From contig NZ_VKKH01000004.1 of the NCBI RefSeq assembly GCF_007197995.1, positions 496,001 to 560,000 of the forward strand: 64,000 nucleotides of DNA, given 5' to 3'. Under the pieces are notes generated by a model, which saw only the letters and a program-made list of their open reading frames with translations, had not been told where the DNA came from and did no database searches. Of the stretch, positions 34,969 to 44,105 are shown one piece after another. The stretch comes from Aliiglaciecola sp. M165. Its GTDB lineage: Bacteria; Pseudomonadota; Gammaproteobacteria; Enterobacterales; Alteromonadaceae. The stretch's first letter is position 1. Each line of letters begins with the position of its first letter. Made by a program: the position numbers and the translations under genes.

Positions 34969-36816
34969 TCAATGTTTTGCTGGTGCGTACCCCAAAGGTG
35001 CTTCTAGCAGAATTTGCAATGCTTCATCTGGTTGTTGATTAAGCAACGAGTAATTGAGCCTGTCGACCAACATGACAATTTCTTCAAAAGGCAGTTTCTG
35101 CTCATCGGCACCCATAATGCGCGGATGCTGAGTTTGTGTATCGGCATCGTCGATAAGCAATTCTTCATAAAGCTTTTCCCCTGGTCTCAGGCCAGAAAAC
35201 TTTAGTTCAATAGTGCCGTCAGGGTTGTCTTCATCCCGAATACTGTGCCCCATCAAGTGAGCCATTTTTGACGCCAAATCGACGATTTTGACCGGGTCAC
35301 CCATGTCTAGTACAAATACCTCACCATTTCTACCCATTGCGCCGGCTTGGATCACTAATTGCGCAGCCTCAGGAATGGTCATAAAAAACCGAATAATATC
35401 AGGATGAGTCACCGTAATTGGACCGCCATTACGGATTTGGTTGGAAAACAAAGGGACGACTGAACCGGAAGACCCCAACACATTGCCAAACCGCACAATC
35501 GCAAATTGTGTGTCAGAGTGTAACTCTGCAATTCCTTGCACGTATAACTCAGCAAAACGTTTGGTCGCACCCATAATATTGGTCGGACGCACGGCCTTAT
35601 CAGTGGATATCAGTACAAACTTCTCAACATCATATTCAACGCCGACTAAAGCGACATTTGCCGTACCAAATATGTTGTTGCGGATCCCTGCAAGAGGATT
35701 GCTTTCGACCATAGGAACATGCTTGTATGCAGCAGCGTGGTAGATGGTTTGCACTTTCTGCTGGCTAAAAACTTCTCGCAGTGCCACGGTGTCTTGAATG
35801 CTGGCTAACACGGGCACGATTTCTATATCTTTAAACTTCCTAGTTAGCTCGTTTTCAATTTGGTACAAGTTGAACTCAGACAATTCGTAAAGCACCATTT
35901 TGGTCGGACGGGAAAGCGCTATCTGACGACAAAGTTCGCTACCAATTGAACCGCCAGCTCCAGTGACCATAACGCACTTGCCTCGAATGTTAATGTCCAA
36001 CAACTCCGGAATTGGGGGGACTGGATCACGGCCTAGCAAGTCTTCAATCTTTATTTCACGAAGTTCGTCTATTTTCCGTTTTCCAGAAACTATATCTTGA
36101 ATATTGGGGATACTGAGCAATTCAACAGCAAAAGGCTCAAGTTCGGCAATCAACTCTTTCCGGCGACTTGAAGAGGTGTTGTTCACTGCCAAAAGCATCT
36201 TGCTGACACCGAATTTTTTGACTAAATCAGGAATTTCATTTCTGGAAGCAACGGGCAAACCCAATACCTGTTTGCCTTGATATTGGCGTTTATCATCAAC
36301 AAAGGCGATAGGTTGAATGTCATTGCCAGCGCGCAATGTTAACGCAAGTGAACGGCCTGCTTCGGCGGCACCGAAGATGATGCATTTTTCGCGCATTTTA
36401 TAGCGCTGTGCTTGAGCTGACGCTTGAATTAATAGCCTTGGCGCAGCAATTAGCGTGATGGCAACCATTAAATAAATTAGCGGTACTGTCGCCGGCATAA
36501 AGACGTTAAGTGTATATTTGGCCAAGAGCAAGTACAGTGTTGAACACAGTAGCACTAGGATCATGATGTAAACGGCACCAATCCCCATAAAGCGAATAAT
36601 TTGTGAATAGTGCCCAGCAAACGTTAACGCACTAAGCGTAAAAACAACATTTGCCCCTAGAATGCCCCACTCAAGCGCACTAAAGTCCCATTGAGCAATA
36701 CCAATTCGTAACCAATATGCAAACAACAGTGCAACAACGACAGATAACGCATCCCAAGTGAATTCAATAGCCAGCTTCGCTTTGGGATGTAATTCAAAAA
36801 TCTTCTCTATCTGCAT
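34969..36816 (-). CDS. UDP-N-acetylglucosamine 4,6-dehydratase (PglF/WbpM/CapD-like)
   Basis: A 615-residue membrane enzyme: four N-terminal helices (residues about 10-125), a CoA-binding-like Rossmann domain and a C-terminal SDR-type dehydratase domain. The NAD-binding motif MVTGAGGSIGSELCRQIAL and the motif AAAYKHVPMVE are typical; the usual catalytic Tyr is replaced by Met in the STDKAVRPTNIMGATKR segment, a known feature of the long-form FlaA1/WbpM dehydratases. It makes the UDP-4-keto-6-deoxy-GlcNAc precursor of diacetylbacillosamine or related sugars. It overlaps the aminotransferase gene by 1 bp (TAATG), so the two are coupled. Confidence 0.93.
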   Translation of the reverse strand: MQIEKIFELHPKAKLAIEFTWDALSVVVALLFAYWLRIGIAQWDFSALEWGILGANVVFTLSALTFAGHYSQIIRFMGIGAVYIMILVLLCSTLYLLLAKYTLNVFMPATVPLIYLMVAITLIAAPRLLIQASAQAQRYKMREKCIIFGAAEAGRSLALTLRAGNDIQPIAFVDDKRQYQGKQVLGLPVASRNEIPDLVKKFGVSKMLLAVNNTSSSRRKELIAELEPFAVELLSIPNIQDIVSGKRKIDELREIKIEDLLGRDPVPPIPELLDINIRGKCVMVTGAGGSIGSELCRQIALSRPTKMVLYELSEFNLYQIENELTRKFKDIEIVPVLASIQDTVALREVFSQQKVQTIYHAAAYKHVPMVESNPLAGIRNNIFGTANVALVGVEYDVEKFVLISTDKAVRPTNIMGATKRFAELYVQGIAELHSDTQFAIVRFGNVLGSSGSVVPLFSNQIRNGGPITVTHPDIIRFFMTIPEAAQLVIQAGAMGRNGEVFVLDMGDPVKIVDLASKMAHLMGHSIRDEDNPDGTIELKFSGLRPGEKLYEELLIDDADTQTQHPRIMGADEQKLPFEEIVMLVDRLNYSLLNQQPDEALQILLEAPLGYAPAKH

Positions 36817-37991
36817 TAAACGCTCGCTTGCTCTATAACTTCTTTGATTACGTCACAGCATTTATCTATTTCATGTTGTTGTAACGTAGGATGAACCAAG
36901 AACATAAGTGAGGTATCACCCAGTTCAACAGCATTGGGTAATGGCGTGTTAGGTCTGAAGCCAGTGTTATCGAATGCCTTTTCTTTGTAAACCTCTGAAC
37001 AGGAGCCCGAAAAACACGGCACACCTTTGTCAGAGATTGTATTCATGATTTTATCTCTATCCCAACCCGCTTTTAGCTGTTCATTGTTCACGAACACATA
37101 ACATTTATAAAACGCATGTTCGATATAGTCAGGAATTTGCGGTACGCGCAGAGAATTGAACTGACCACAGGTGTTAAAAATTTGCTCAGCGTATCTTTTT
37201 CTCGTTTCTCGCCAATCTGGCATTTTTGACAATTGTTTGCGGCCTACAGCAGACTGAATTTCGGTTAAACGCCAGTTCGTTCCAAAAGATTCATGGAGCC
37301 ATCTAAAACCTGGTGGATGCTGTTTTTCGTAAATTGCATTCCAGGACTTTCCGTGGTCTTTGTAGGACCATATCTTTTGCCAAAGTTCTTTATCATTGGT
37401 CGTCACCATGCCGCCTTCACCCGCGGTTGTCATGATCTTGTCCTGACAAAATGACCAGGCACCAACATCACCAATTGAGCCAACCGCACGACCTTTATAT
37501 TTAGCACCATGCGCCTGAGCGCAGTCCTCAACAACTTTCAAATTATTTTCTTTAGCGAGATCAAGAATATCGTCCATCTCGCATGGCCAGCCTGCCAGAT
37601 GCACACATAATATCGCACTGGTTTTATCTGTAATAACCGCTTTAATCGTGTCAGCTGTGACATTTTGTGTATCTAAATCAATATCGGCGAACACAGGTAC
37701 TAGCCCTGCCAATACAATGCTGGAAACCGACGCTAAAAATGTTCTTGAGGTAACGATGACTTCTGAGCCTTTTGGCAACTCAAGCGCCACCCAAGCTAAA
37801 TCCAGAGCAACAGTTCCGTTAGCCACGGCAATGGCATAGTTGGCGTCGCTGAAGGTGGCAAACTCTTTCTCAAACTCCCTGCCTACCTGGCCTGTCCAAT
37901 AATTTACTTTATTGGATGCAAGGACCTCAAGCACCGCCGCTTGTTCTTCTTCGTCATAACTAGGCCAAGGTGAAAATGGGCCATTTAACAT
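36816..37991 (-). CDS. DegT/DnrJ/EryC1 sugar aminotransferase (PglE-like)
   Basis: A 391-residue PLP-dependent aminotransferase of the DegT/DnrJ/EryC1 family. The PLP Lys sits in WSFCQDKIMTTAGEGGM, with the upstream AQAHGAKYKGRAVGSIGDV, and sugar-binding residues near KDHGKSWNAI. It should transfer an amino group to the 4-keto sugar made by the dehydratase, giving the UDP-4-amino-4,6-dideoxy-GlcNAc stage. The gene precedes the dehydratase by TAATG overlap and follows the acetyltransferase gene by 10 bp. The substrate is inferred from its neighbours. Start ATG at 37991. Confidence 0.93.
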   Translation of the reverse strand: MLNGPFSPWPSYDEEEQAAVLEVLASNKVNYWTGQVGREFEKEFATFSDANYAIAVANGTVALDLAWVALELPKGSEVIVTSRTFLASVSSIVLAGLVPVFADIDLDTQNVTADTIKAVITDKTSAILCVHLAGWPCEMDDILDLAKENNLKVVEDCAQAHGAKYKGRAVGSIGDVGAWSFCQDKIMTTAGEGGMVTTNDKELWQKIWSYKDHGKSWNAIYEKQHPPGFRWLHESFGTNWRLTEIQSAVGRKQLSKMPDWRETRKRYAEQIFNTCGQFNSLRVPQIPDYIEHAFYKCYVFVNNEQLKAGWDRDKIMNTISDKGVPCFSGSCSEVYKEKAFDNTGFRPNTPLPNAVELGDTSLMFLVHPTLQQHEIDKCCDVIKEVIEQASV

Positions 37992-38001
37992 GTGAATTAC
38001 C

Positions 38002-38634
38002 TCAATCTACTTCTTTAATGGGTCTTGCAGGCACGCCAACTACCGTTTGGTAATTTGACACATCCCTGATCACAACGGCACCGGCTCCGACCGTAACTCC
38101 GTTGCCAATTTTGATATTATTTGCAACCGTTGCACTAATGCAGACGAATGATTGGCTCCCAACTTCGACAGTGCCAGCTAGCCTCGCACCAACTGATATA
38201 TGTACATAATCACCAATACTGTTGTCGTGGTCAATGCTAGAAGCGGTATTGATAATACAACCTTTACCGATAGTAGTGGATATATTAATAATCGCACCCG
38301 CGCAGACTAAAGTACCTTCGCCAATCGTTACATGATCAGCCAGCACCGTTTTAGGATGAATCAGGGTTGCTAATGGGATATTTCCAAGCCTCGCCAATTC
38401 TTCACTCACACGTTGGCGAGTTGCATTGCTACCGATAGCTACAAACACTTCCGTGTTTTGGTCCACCAGCGAATTTAATCCTGCCATATTGCCAACTATT
38501 TCCCATGGACCACTTTTTTGTACTTGCGGAAATAATTCGTCGATAAAGAATATCTCTGAGTATTTTTGCATTTTTGCGGCACAATCGGCAGCCACTTTGC
38601 CGTGCCCGCCAGCACCTATAATCAGTAACTTCAT
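38002..38634 (-). CDS. Sugar O/N-acetyltransferase, PglD/NeuD-like
   Basis: A 210-residue protein with an N-terminal Rossmann-like domain (LLIIGAGGHGKVAADCA) and a C-terminal left-handed beta-helix (hexapeptide repeats such as VTIGEGTLVCAGAIINI, IGKGCIINTAS and VEVGSQSFVCISATVA). This is the NeuD/PglD architecture, which acetylates UDP-amino sugars with acetyl-CoA. The catalytic-type His and its partner lie in the region SSIDHDNSIGDYVHISVGA. Its position between the PglC-like and PglE-like genes suggests acetylation of the 4-amino group. It overlaps the upstream sugar-transferase gene by 4 bp (ATGA). Confidence 0.92.
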   Translation of the reverse strand: MKLLIIGAGGHGKVAADCAAKMQKYSEIFFIDELFPQVQKSGPWEIVGNMAGLNSLVDQNTEVFVAIGSNATRQRVSEELARLGNIPLATLIHPKTVLADHVTIGEGTLVCAGAIINISTTIGKGCIINTASSIDHDNSIGDYVHISVGARLAGTVEVGSQSFVCISATVANNIKIGNGVTVGAGAVVIRDVSNYQTVVGVPARPIKEVD

Positions 38635-39254
38635 TTTGAGTCATCCTTTTCAGCGACGACTGTTCCCTCGAATTTGCTCATAGTAGCTTGGCCGTCTTGG
38701 CTGATGTCTTTGCGCCTGATGACTTTCAAAACCGTTAAAAATAGGATTTTAATATCCAACCAGAAGCTCTGATTTTCTACGTACCATACGTCCAATTCAA
38801 ACTTCTTCTCCCAACTCAGAGCGTTACGGCCATTGACTTGCGCCCAACCGGTTATTCCAGGCCTGACTTCATGTCTGCGAGCCTGAGTGGGCGAATAAAG
38901 CGGAAGATATTCCGGTAACAACGGCCTTGGACCAACCAGACTCATATCACCTTTGATGACGTTGAACAGCCCCGGAAGTTCATCCAAACTAGCGCTTCGC
39001 AGAAACTGCCCAAATGCAGTCAATCTGAGCTCATCAGGCAAAAGGTTGCCATTCTCATCTACGTCACTGGTCATACTGCGAAATTTGTACATTCTAAAAA
39101 GTGTTCCATCTCGACCGGGGCGTAACTGTGAGAACAGAATGGGAGAACCAAGCTTGAGCCGCACCAATAATGCCACCAACAAGAAAATAGGTAATCCTAT
39201 TAACAACACACTGAGGCATACCAAGAGATCAAACAATCGCTTCAGCATGTTCAC
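38631..39254 (-). CDS. Phosphoglycosyltransferase (PglC/WcaJ-like), initiating
   Basis: A 207-residue initiating phosphoglycosyltransferase. It has one N-terminal hydrophobic re-entrant helix (LFDLLVCLSVLLIGLPIFLLVALLV), followed by FSQLRPGRDGTLFRMYKFRSM, the catalytic Asp-Glu in SLDELPGLFNVIKGDMSLVGPRP, and GITGWAQVNGRNALSWE. The short form without extra helices is typical of PglC-type monotopic enzymes. It should move a sugar-1-phosphate from the UDP-sugar made by the neighbouring enzymes onto undecaprenyl phosphate, starting the repeat unit. It overlaps the GT4 gene by 4 bp and the acetyltransferase gene by 4 bp. Confidence 0.93.
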   Translation of the reverse strand: MNMLKRLFDLLVCLSVLLIGLPIFLLVALLVRLKLGSPILFSQLRPGRDGTLFRMYKFRSMTSDVDENGNLLPDELRLTAFGQFLRSASLDELPGLFNVIKGDMSLVGPRPLLPEYLPLYSPTQARRHEVRPGITGWAQVNGRNALSWEKKFELDVWYVENQSFWLDIKILFLTVLKVIRRKDISQDGQATMSKFEGTVVAEKDDSK

Positions 39255-40405
39255 GCCCCTACCTGATTTCCAGATAAAATCTGGACATAAAAATCTTTAA
39301 CTTGTTTTGCGTTGTCTTGCACATTCATCACACTGGCCACTTTCTTGGACGCATTTTCGATCATCTGCAGACGCTCCTCACTTGATTCCATGGCTTGAAT
39401 TATCTTCTGCGCAATTGATTGAGGATTCTTGGACTCAGCCATGTAGCCAGTTTCACCATCTATTACAAGGTCAGGAAAGCCTCCAACATCGGAAGTCAGC
39501 GTAGCCACACCAGCATACATCGACTCGACCGCACCACCAACATTTTCAGAGTGTGACGGATGAACGGCTAAATCGAACTGCGGATATAGGGCTGGCACGT
39601 CATTTCGATGCCCAAGAAAATGACAGGCACCTGGCGCTTTTTGTTGGGCATAAGTTTTAACACTTTCAAAATAGGGCGCGGTATCTCCCCATGGTCCGCC
39701 AACAAACACGCACGCGACGTTTTGATGGATTTGTTTCACAATAGCAATGGCATCGATTAAGTCCTCGTGCCCTTTTAAACCACGTTTTTGTCCCAGATAT
39801 GCCTTGGGCGCATAAAAGAACGCCACCATGCCCAACAAAAAAGTCTCTTGTGGAAGACCTAATTTTTCTTTGAGGCTCTCTTCAACATCTCGATTGAAAG
39901 TAAAATCGCTGGCATTAACGCCATAGTACGCTAGACCAATTCGACTTGGCTCAACACCAAAACGTTGATAGGCCTGTCGTGTCCAAAGGCAAGAGGCCAT
40001 CCAGTAATCAAATTGATTGGCACTCCACAAATCCAGCGTTCTAAATATTTTGTGTTCCAAATGCAAGGGGCCTGGAACATGAAAAATCTTCTTAATTTTC
40101 ATTTTGCGCATCGCAAACCGCATAAACAATGTTGTTGCAACAAAATGGCTATGAACTAAGTCGGGATTAATCTCTTCGACTAACTTTTTGAAGGCTTTTG
40201 CTTTACTGAAATTCAACCAAGGTTTTTTGATTTCAAGTGAAGGATCTAATAAGTGGACCTTGACACCGGCCGCTCGATATTTGTCGACCATGGGGCCGTC
40301 AGGAAGAGCCAAATGCACTTCGACACCAAGTTTCACAAGTTCTGTTGTCTGCCGTAAAGCCCAACTTGCACCTACTGCGGTTTTAAGCAAATGTAAAACG
40401 ACCAT
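39251..40405 (-). CDS. GT4 family glycosyltransferase
   Basis: A 384-residue retaining glycosyltransferase of family GT4 with two Rossmann domains. The acceptor domain starts LHLLKTAVGASWALRQTTELVKLGVEVH; the donor domain has ACVFVGGPWGD and the EX7E-like region HPSHSENVGGAVESMYAGV, followed by TSDVGGFPDLVIDGETGYM. It should add one sugar to the lipid-linked repeat unit at the cytoplasmic face of the inner membrane. The specific sugar cannot be predicted. Start and stop couple by TAATG with the upstream GT gene and by ATGA with the sugar transferase. Confidence 0.9.
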   Translation of the reverse strand: MVVLHLLKTAVGASWALRQTTELVKLGVEVHLALPDGPMVDKYRAAGVKVHLLDPSLEIKKPWLNFSKAKAFKKLVEEINPDLVHSHFVATTLFMRFAMRKMKIKKIFHVPGPLHLEHKIFRTLDLWSANQFDYWMASCLWTRQAYQRFGVEPSRIGLAYYGVNASDFTFNRDVEESLKEKLGLPQETFLLGMVAFFYAPKAYLGQKRGLKGHEDLIDAIAIVKQIHQNVACVFVGGPWGDTAPYFESVKTYAQQKAPGACHFLGHRNDVPALYPQFDLAVHPSHSENVGGAVESMYAGVATLTSDVGGFPDLVIDGETGYMAESKNPQSIAQKIIQAMESSEERLQMIENASKKVASVMNVQDNAKQVKDFYVQILSGNQVGA

Positions 40406-41577
40406 TATACGCTGCTCTCCAAAAGTGCTTGATACATATTCTTGCGACGCTCAGCGAGCACATCATTATGGTAGTTTTGTGCTTTTGTATAATTGGCTTG
40501 GCTAATTTCCATCAATTCCTGAGACGTTTTCAACATGACTGATTCCAGAACATCTATCAATTCAGTCTGATTGTCTCGTTCAACAATAAAAGTCTGAGGT
40601 AGAAGCTCTTTCACCCCACCAACATTAGTCGCGACGCAGACAAGCGAGCGTGCCATGGATTCGATCAAAACTCTGGGTAAGCCTTCCTGCCTTGAAGACA
40701 ACACAAACACATCGGAATCATCCAATATTTGGTTGATCTGTGCTCGTTGTGACAAGTTACCTACAAAGCGCACACTTTGTGCGATTCCCAGTTCGTCGGC
40801 CAATGACTCCATGGCAGGTTGCAATGCGCCACCACCAATCCAGGACAAATATACCTCAACCCCTTTGGATTTTAATTTGGCTAGTGTTTCGAGCATAAAA
40901 TCGCAACCTTTGTAAGGTTGGGACAAATTACCAATACACACCAGTTTAATCGGCCTATTTAATGTGTACTCGCTGCGTTGAAAGTAGTCCGAATCACCCA
41001 ATTGAATCGAAGAGTAATGAGTATCGAACCCATCTGGATTTGGCGGATAACGCTCCTGCAAGCTGTATTCAGTCACATAGGAAAGCGACACAGCCTTAGC
41101 ACATTGTCGTCGCAACATATGGTAAAAAAGCCGCTTAAAAACCGGCCTAAGAGGGCTTTTGCTGGCTCCTGGCGCAAAGACATCAACGGGGTCACCAACT
41201 ACCTCAGCGGCATAGGCTTTTCCTGACGGCATTGCAAAGAGATGATAGAAGAATGACAAAATACCGGGTACCCGATAAATCACACACCGGTTAACGAGTT
41301 TTCGGGTTTTCAAAACCTTTATCAGATCAGGCAGTTTTTTAATGAAGCCAGCAGGGCCGATATAAATGGGCAAATCAGTAAATCCAACTGTATCACTGTC
41401 GACCCGTTGCCAAAGCTCCTCAGGTCGCTCTACCTTTTGTACTCTAGCGACGATATTAACAGCATCAAACACGTTCAAATAACGATGCCAAAACGCATTT
41501 GGAAACGCATTATCTGTCCAATATTTACCCTCGTTGCAGCGATAAAATCGCTGTTCAATCACTACATCTACTAACAC
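40405..41577 (-). CDS. GT4-like glycosyltransferase
   Basis: A glycosyltransferase of about 390 residues. The C-terminal half has the GT4 core: KLVCIGNLSQPYKGCDFMLE, VYLSWIGGGALQPAME, and the EX7E motif in SSRQEGLPRVLIESMARSL, then VATNVGGVKELLP. I set the start at the GTG at 41577, which follows the polymerase stop TGA by one base and gives LVDVVIEQRFYRCNEGKYWTDN, a normal N-terminus for these enzymes; the ATG at 41643 would overlap the polymerase gene by 65 bp and adds residues that do not look conserved. It belongs to the same operon; the substrate is unknown. Confidence 0.85.
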   Translation of the reverse strand: MLVDVVIEQRFYRCNEGKYWTDNAFPNAFWHRYLNVFDAVNIVARVQKVERPEELWQRVDSDTVGFTDLPIYIGPAGFIKKLPDLIKVLKTRKLVNRCVIYRVPGILSFFYHLFAMPSGKAYAAEVVGDPVDVFAPGASKSPLRPVFKRLFYHMLRRQCAKAVSLSYVTEYSLQERYPPNPDGFDTHYSSIQLGDSDYFQRSEYTLNRPIKLVCIGNLSQPYKGCDFMLETLAKLKSKGVEVYLSWIGGGALQPAMESLADELGIAQSVRFVGNLSQRAQINQILDDSDVFVLSSRQEGLPRVLIESMARSLVCVATNVGGVKELLPQTFIVERDNQTELIDVLESVMLKTSQELMEISQANYTKAQNYHNDVLAERRKNMYQALLESSV

Positions 41578-41578
41578 A

Positions 41579-42787
41579 TCAAATCCGATAATACATTCTG
41601 CCCCGCTGCGAAACAAAAAGCAGTACAAAGAAGATGATGACACAGTAGATAAATGCCTTAAACAAAATCAATGACTCGCCTCGAATCGCATACACGAAGT
41701 AGAAAAGGTTGAAGTAAGTGAGCAGTACACCCACAGGTCGGTCTTTCAAAAATCCTTGATAGGTCCATGCCAAAAACGCTGATATAAACACAAATAAAAT
41801 CGGCACTCCCACATAACCAAAATTGAGTAAGGCTTCACCTTCGATAGAAAAGCCATATGCACCATCATTTGCAGCGGATGAGTAACGGCGGCTAAACCAA
41901 ATAGACAAAGGAGTAGTCAGGCGTATTGCGCCTAATGTCAACATATTGATAAAACCAGAAAAATAGGACTCACCCCACATTACCAGCTCACCTTGATCTA
42001 ACCATGAAACAATATTTGATGTGACCATCAAATTACTGCCCTGATTTAGAAACGATCCTAGACCGCCACCTTCAAATTCAGTGCTGCGCCCCGCGGACAT
42101 CATAGTGAAAGCAAAGCCCCCGAGTGTTCCACCTAACAGAATTTTCCATAGGGCAATGCTTTTTTCTTTGTAAAACCAAAAATACAAAGGCACTACGATC
42201 AGCGCAAAATCGCGCTCGCCCATGTAGAAGCAATAGGTGAAATAGAACAATACTGCGCCGGTAAATTGCCAGAAGGTTTTTCTGTCCATTTCCGACTTAG
42301 GCATTACGGTCATGTAGCAAAACAAAAACAATGGCCAAAGCGTCAAAACAACATAATGACCTATGCCCACGGCCTGAATTTTTTGGACTTTGTCATAAGG
42401 TGCAAAACCGATACGAGAGAATGCCAATAAAAACAGCAGAACAACTGGCACGGTCATGAAAAACATCGCGATTTGTCGCAACAATATAGGCTGTTTCACC
42501 ACTAAAGTGTGGTTAGGCGTCAGTGAGCCGACCCAGTTTGATGGGAAAACGCTCATTGTCGCGATAGCCAGAAAAAACGCTAATGAAGCTTCGTAAAGAT
42601 AAGCGGTTTTAATCCCACTGTAAATGGACAGCCCCATCATATGGGCAATGTAGGGACCAAAACAAAAGTAGAAATAAATGAATAAGTAAATTGCTAACGG
42701 GCTAATTTTTCCATTGTAACGAAACACCTCCCAGAGCAATCTGGTAGTTAAAAAGGCGATAGATAAATAGAAAAATAAATGTTCCAT
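41579..42787 (-). CDS. Wzy-like O-antigen/EPS polymerase
   Basis: A 402-residue integral membrane protein with about ten hydrophobic helices and no recognisable catalytic sequence, as is usual for polymerases. It starts MEHLFFYLSIAFLTTRLLW and contains a large periplasmic-like loop around residues 225-270 (MMSAGRSTEFEGGGLGSFLNQ). Its place directly after the Wzx-like gene and before two glycosyltransferases in an operon with a PCP protein supports a Wzy role: joining repeat units on the periplasmic face. Low sequence conservation keeps confidence moderate. Confidence 0.7.
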   Translation of the reverse strand: MEHLFFYLSIAFLTTRLLWEVFRYNGKISPLAIYLFIYFYFCFGPYIAHMMGLSIYSGIKTAYLYEASLAFFLAIATMSVFPSNWVGSLTPNHTLVVKQPILLRQIAMFFMTVPVVLLFLLAFSRIGFAPYDKVQKIQAVGIGHYVVLTLWPLFLFCYMTVMPKSEMDRKTFWQFTGAVLFYFTYCFYMGERDFALIVVPLYFWFYKEKSIALWKILLGGTLGGFAFTMMSAGRSTEFEGGGLGSFLNQGSNLMVTSNIVSWLDQGELVMWGESYFSGFINMLTLGAIRLTTPLSIWFSRRYSSAANDGAYGFSIEGEALLNFGYVGVPILFVFISAFLAWTYQGFLKDRPVGVLLTYFNLFYFVYAIRGESLILFKAFIYCVIIFFVLLFVSQRGRMYYRI

Positions 42788-43972
42788 TTACTCAACTTTT
42801 TTGAATGAAAAAGACATAAATCCTACGACAAATTGAAGCATTGCACTGAATAAAATTAGCCACATTAAGGCCACAAAGCCATATTGCACATAGAAAATCG
42901 TCCCTAGAGTATAAAGAACAACGGTGTTAAACGCAGTGAAAAACAGAAGCAATTTATGTTTGCCACTGGCCATATATAAATAATTCGCGACCGAAAACAG
43001 GATCGGGCCAACACTTAGTAACAGCACCCAAGTATAAATGTAACTCAGGTCTCCCTCGGTAAGATGTATATCGTTGTGTAGTGCCCAAAAAATCTCATGA
43101 AACCAATCTACATGACCCACTTGCAACAGCGCAAATAGACCCAAAGCAATACTTATGCACCATTTGAAATGGTGAATAAATTCACTTTTGTCTTTATTCT
43201 CAAACGCCTCTCTTAATTTATGCAGTCTTGCCTGAACCATTGTATTGACTACGACCAAAGTACCTGCGACCAAAAAGCTCGATACGGTAAACACACTTAA
43301 TAGCACTTCTTCTTCACCCATAATGTATCTTGGAATATTGAAGTACACAGAAAATGTTAACGCACTCATTGATAAAGGCATAGTCGACTTTAGTAGACGC
43401 CACAAATGCTGTGGAGAGGCTAACAATAGATTTCTAATTTCGATTCCCGAGCCGAAAACAACAAAGCATAGTGCTAGCACCAACATTGCAGCGACAATAT
43501 CTCGGGTAAAATAAGCACATATTGCTGCCAGAATAATACTCGCCCACTTACCTACTGTGATGAAAAACAAAGACTTACTCTTCGCAGATTTTATTGCTGT
43601 CGCGATCGGTAGGTCGAAGAGGAGTTCTGTGACTTTGAATAAATAAATAGCTAAGACAAATGCCAGTTGCTCTTCATAACTGCCGTAGATAAATGCAAAT
43701 ATTATCCCAAGTGCAATTAGAATAAATCTTAAAGAAGCAATATGATTAATATCATGCTCTGATTTGGATAACATGAAGTTTCGCGAAGGGCTTGCAAGCA
43801 AAATACAAATTGGTGAAAGAACAGCCAGAATATAACTAAATTGGCCTACCGCACTAGCTCCGGCGCTGTGACTCAACCAAAGCACAATTAGCCAGGGGAT
43901 CATAAAAGTGCTCACCTGAATTAAGAGCAGCAAAAAAGGAACACTGTAAAGAAGGTTTTTAACCTGGCGCAT
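42788..43972 (-). CDS. Wzx-like polysaccharide flippase (MATE/MVF-like)
   Basis: A 394-residue protein with about 12 predicted helices of the polysaccharide biosynthesis/flippase type. It starts MRQVKNLLYSVPFLLLLIQVSTFMIPWLIVLW and has the typical Ser/Gly-rich TM2 region SHSAGASAVGQFSYILAVLSP. It should flip undecaprenyl-linked repeat units across the inner membrane for the Wzy polymerase. It is the first gene of the locus on the minus strand; its promoter must lie in 43973-44056. No ops/JUMPstart element was found there. Stop and next start are adjacent. Confidence 0.8.
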   Translation of the reverse strand: MRQVKNLLYSVPFLLLLIQVSTFMIPWLIVLWLSHSAGASAVGQFSYILAVLSPICILLASPSRNFMLSKSEHDINHIASLRFILIALGIIFAFIYGSYEEQLAFVLAIYLFKVTELLFDLPIATAIKSAKSKSLFFITVGKWASIILAAICAYFTRDIVAAMLVLALCFVVFGSGIEIRNLLLASPQHLWRLLKSTMPLSMSALTFSVYFNIPRYIMGEEEVLLSVFTVSSFLVAGTLVVVNTMVQARLHKLREAFENKDKSEFIHHFKWCISIALGLFALLQVGHVDWFHEIFWALHNDIHLTEGDLSYIYTWVLLLSVGPILFSVANYLYMASGKHKLLLFFTAFNTVVLYTLGTIFYVQYGFVALMWLILFSAMLQFVVGFMSFSFKKVE

Positions 43973-44056
43973 TGTTATTGTTTTGAAACCAGAATGCTAA
44001 AGAGTATCTCTTGATTTGAAGCAAACAACAACAATTGGATAGGATATATTCATTTA

Positions 44057-44079
44057 AAAGCCCGGACAAACCGGGCTTT
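44057..44079 (-). terminator. Terminator after oligopeptidase gene
   Basis: A 9-bp perfect stem (44057-44065 with 44071-44079, AAAGCCCGG and complement) with a 5-nt loop, followed by T residues on the minus strand. It isolates the polysaccharide locus from the S9 peptidase gene. Confidence 0.85.
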
Positions 44080-44105
44080 GAAAAGGTATGAAATGCTAGG
44101 GCGTA

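Noticed and set aside
43973..44056. JUMPstart/ops anti-termination element upstream of the polysaccharide locus
   Set aside because: I looked for GGCGGTAG on the minus strand ahead of the flippase gene and did not find it or a close variant.
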